From Verrucomicrobiota bacterium (GTDB lineage: Bacteria > Verrucomicrobiota > Verrucomicrobiia > Chthoniobacterales > UBA10450): a DNA stretch of 6,630 bases. The notes beneath the pieces were generated by a model. The model did no database searches. It was not told the origin of the DNA and saw only the letters and a list, made by a program, of their open reading frames with translations. Shown piece after piece: positions 5,325 through 6,630 of this stretch. Within the stretch, counting starts at the first letter, position 1. Every line of letters starts with the position of its first letter. The stretch covers positions 1-6,630 of the forward strand of contig QHQU01000159.1 of the NCBI GenBank assembly GCA_003219925.1, written 5' to 3'. The position numbers and the translations under genes were made by a program.

Positions 5325-6389
5325 GTGGATAGATTGAATCTCCTCAGTGTCGCGCTCGGACTTGCCTGTCTGGCGGGGCTAAATCTTTACCTGACTGTTT
5401 TCGCCACTGGCCTTGCCATTCATTTCCACTGGATCGTTCTTGCCCCACAATATCAATCGCTCGCGATCCTGGGCCAGCCAATCGTCGTGATTATTTCCGG
5501 CATTCTTTTTCTCCTCGAATTTTTCGCAGATAAAATTCCCTGGATTGATTCGGTCTGGGACGCTGTCCATACCATCATTCGACCAATCGGGGGCGCGCTT
5601 CTCGCCATCCAGGTTCTCGGACATTCCAGTCCAACCTTGGATGTTATCATTGTGTTGCTCGCAGGCACTACTGCGCTCGCGACGCACACCGCCAAGGCTA
5701 CGACCCGCCTCCTTTCAAACACATCGCCAGAGCCGTTTTCAAATATTGCACTCAGTGTCGGTGAGGATGCAGTAGTGATCGGCGGGCTCGCTTTGTTGCA
5801 CTATCATCCGATCATCGCGTTCTCGATTTTTTTAATCGCACTTGTGGCGTTCTTTTATTTTGCGCCAAGAATTTTGCGCGCGACCAAGGTAAAACTTTGG
5901 CTGGTTTGGCGAAAGCTAAACGAACCAGCCCTTTTCCATCGCGAAGCCACATTGCCGCTGAACCTGCCGCCAAAATTGGCGCCGGTTTTCAGTAAGCAAA
6001 ACTTGCTCGGCGAAACCATCGCTTGGGCTATTCCATGCGTGAGCGGTCGTGGCCGCCGCATCGCGCCCAATCTTTTTGGGGCGCTCGTTGCCACTAACGA
6101 AGAACCGCGCAAGTTGACTTTCGTCGGGCGGAAAGGATCCAAGCCGGTCGCACAAACGATCGAACTCGATGGTATGACCATCGCGCGCGAGCCGAAATTT
6201 CTTTCCGAAAATCTCGTCGTCTTTCCGGTAGAGGGACGCGGCCAGAAATATTCTTTTGTCTTCCCGCGTTCGCGGGCGGCGGAGGTAGAGAAGATCGGCG
6301 ATTATCTTCGCCAAAATCTTACCCGCAACTCGTCTCCGCCCTCGGAGACCCATTTGCAACGAGTGGCGGCCCCTTCTGGCACCTCATAG
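5325..6389 (+). CDS. DUF4126 membrane protein with an extra C-terminal domain
   Basis: Residues 1-185 match the DUF4126 family: 'GLACLAGLNLYLTVFATGLA' (12-31), the family-like 'FFADKIPWIDSVWDAVHTIIRPIGGALLA' stretch (66-94), and a run of hydrophobic segments at about 5-32, 49-67, 86-114, 148-160 and 163-182. It is thus an inner-membrane protein of unknown function. Residues 186-205 are basic and amphipathic (KVKLWLVWRK). Residues 206-333 form a soluble domain not expected in the family. Its pattern of a G-E-T start (229-231), 'GALVATNEEPRKLTFVGRKG' (252-271), 'ELDGMTIAREP' (280-290), 'LVVFPVEGRG' (297-306) and a closing helix 'AAEVEKIGDYLRQ' (318-330) resembles bacterial PH-like (YokE-type) domains. 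That is inference from pattern only. The last 20 residues look disordered. Start: GTG at 5325 without a Shine-Dalgarno motif. TTG at 5334 is an alternative. Confidence 0.85.
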   Translation: MDRLNLLSVALGLACLAGLNLYLTVFATGLAIHFHWIVLAPQYQSLAILGQPIVVIISGILFLLEFFADKIPWIDSVWDAVHTIIRPIGGALLAIQVLGHSSPTLDVIIVLLAGTTALATHTAKATTRLLSNTSPEPFSNIALSVGEDAVVIGGLALLHYHPIIAFSIFLIALVAFFYFAPRILRATKVKLWLVWRKLNEPALFHREATLPLNLPPKLAPVFSKQNLLGETIAWAIPCVSGRGRRIAPNLFGALVATNEEPRKLTFVGRKGSKPVAQTIELDGMTIAREPKFLSENLVVFPVEGRGQKYSFVFPRSRAAEVEKIGDYLRQNLTRNSSPPSETHLQRVAAPSGTS

Positions 6390-6392
6390 GCA

Positions 6393-6464
6393 TTCTGTCA
6401 TCCTCAGAACGACAGAAGACAGATCGGTTGGAGCCGATTTTAACGGCATTTCGAGATGGCCGTT
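6393..6464 (+). other. three small stem-loops downstream of the DUF4126 gene, possible terminator
   Basis: Just after the stop codon come three hairpins. The first is TTCTGTC (6393-6399) with GACAGAA (6411-6417), an 11-base loop. The second is ATCGGT (6423-6428) with GCCGAT (6433-6438), a 4-base loop and one wobble pair, whose final T begins a TTTT run (6438-6441). The third is AACGGC (6442-6447) with GCCGTT (6459-6464), which can extend inward past a bulge to a TCGA loop. The second is the best terminator candidate for the DUF4126 transcript, though its stem is short. The third lies in the leader of the next gene. Confidence 0.35.
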
Positions 6465-6494
6465 CCTTGAGGGTTACGCTAGGAAACTCCGGGA

Positions 6495-6630
6495 ATGCAT
6501 TCGATCAATCGCTACGCCGAGATGCGGGAACAGACCTCTCGCGTTGGGGAGCGACCACTGATCGCGCTACCCAAGATTCCAAATGAGCTCGAGCTGCAGG
6601 CGCGCTGGTTCGCTGGTGAATTTGGCCGAA
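6495..6630 (+). CDS. N-terminal part of an unassigned protein, runs off the window
   Basis: An ATG at 6495 opens a frame that stays free of stops for 45 codons to the window edge. An in-frame TAG at 6480 rules out a start further upstream. AGGA at 6481-6484 lies 10 bases before the ATG, a plausible ribosome binding site. The peptide starts MHSINRYAEMREQ and ends with 'NELELQARWFAGEFGR', which has the make-up of real protein. The 'ELQARWFAGEFGR' phrase recalls the N-terminus of DUF2851-type proteins as I remember them, but too little is present to assign a family. A second ATG lies at codon 10 (6522). Function unknown. Confidence 0.6.
   Translation, partial: MHSINRYAEMREQTSRVGERPLIALPKIPNELELQARWFAGEFGR

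Noticed and set aside
5916..6359. Minus-strand open frame of 147 codons opposite the DUF4126 gene
   Set aside because: The Arg-rich composition is typical of an antisense shadow, and the plus strand encodes a coherent domain over the same bases.

Overview
The window looks like ordinary chromosomal DNA from a Gram-negative, LPS-bearing bacterium, most likely a member of the Verrucomicrobiota (soil Chthoniobacterales/Spartobacteria type). That assignment is inference. It rests on the combination of an LptE-type lipoprotein, a non-lipidated BamD-like TPR protein with a long Pro/Ala/Ser tail, intergenic repeats of the ATGACGA type whose spurious translations read 'MTTDECRMTKE' and 'FDIRQSSF', and palindromic GC-rich units between genes. 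No phage, transposase, plasmid or defence gene is visible.

Layout. Positions 4-85 (minus) carry a tRNA-Leu(CAG). Positions 140-2793 (minus) form a tight three-gene operon read from right to left: a BamD-like outer-membrane assembly factor, an LptE-like LPS-assembly lipoprotein (4-base overlap) and a kinesin-light-chain-type TPR protein (6-base gap). A 92-base divergent spacer with a terminator-like hairpin separates this from a DUF72 (YecE-like) gene on the plus strand (2886-3770). That gene converges on serS (minus, 3861-5129) across a spacer holding two perfect GC-rich palindromes. serS diverges from a membrane protein gene of the DUF4126 family (plus, 5325-6389) across a 195-base spacer filled with an inverted array of TGACGAA-type repeats, a 7-bp dyad and two candidate promoters. 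After a stretch with small hairpins, a further plus-strand gene starts at 6495 and runs off the window.

How the genes fit together. bamD and lptE serve two outer-membrane assembly jobs: insertion of beta-barrel proteins by the BAM complex and delivery of LPS by LptD/LptE. LptD is itself a BAM substrate, so co-expression makes sense. The TPR protein in the same operon has no assigned role. serS and tRNA-Leu are translation genes. The DUF72 and DUF4126 proteins have no established biochemical function.

I do not see a complete new multi-gene system. The points most worth a second look are: the DUF4126 protein has an extra C-terminal domain that resembles bacterial PH-like domains; serS and the DUF4126 gene both have a candidate promoter whose -10 box ends 5 bases before a GTG start, implying leaderless mRNAs; the serS promoter lies inside the repeat array; and the only ATG at the head of the DUF72 gene is one base out of frame next to a run of six A.
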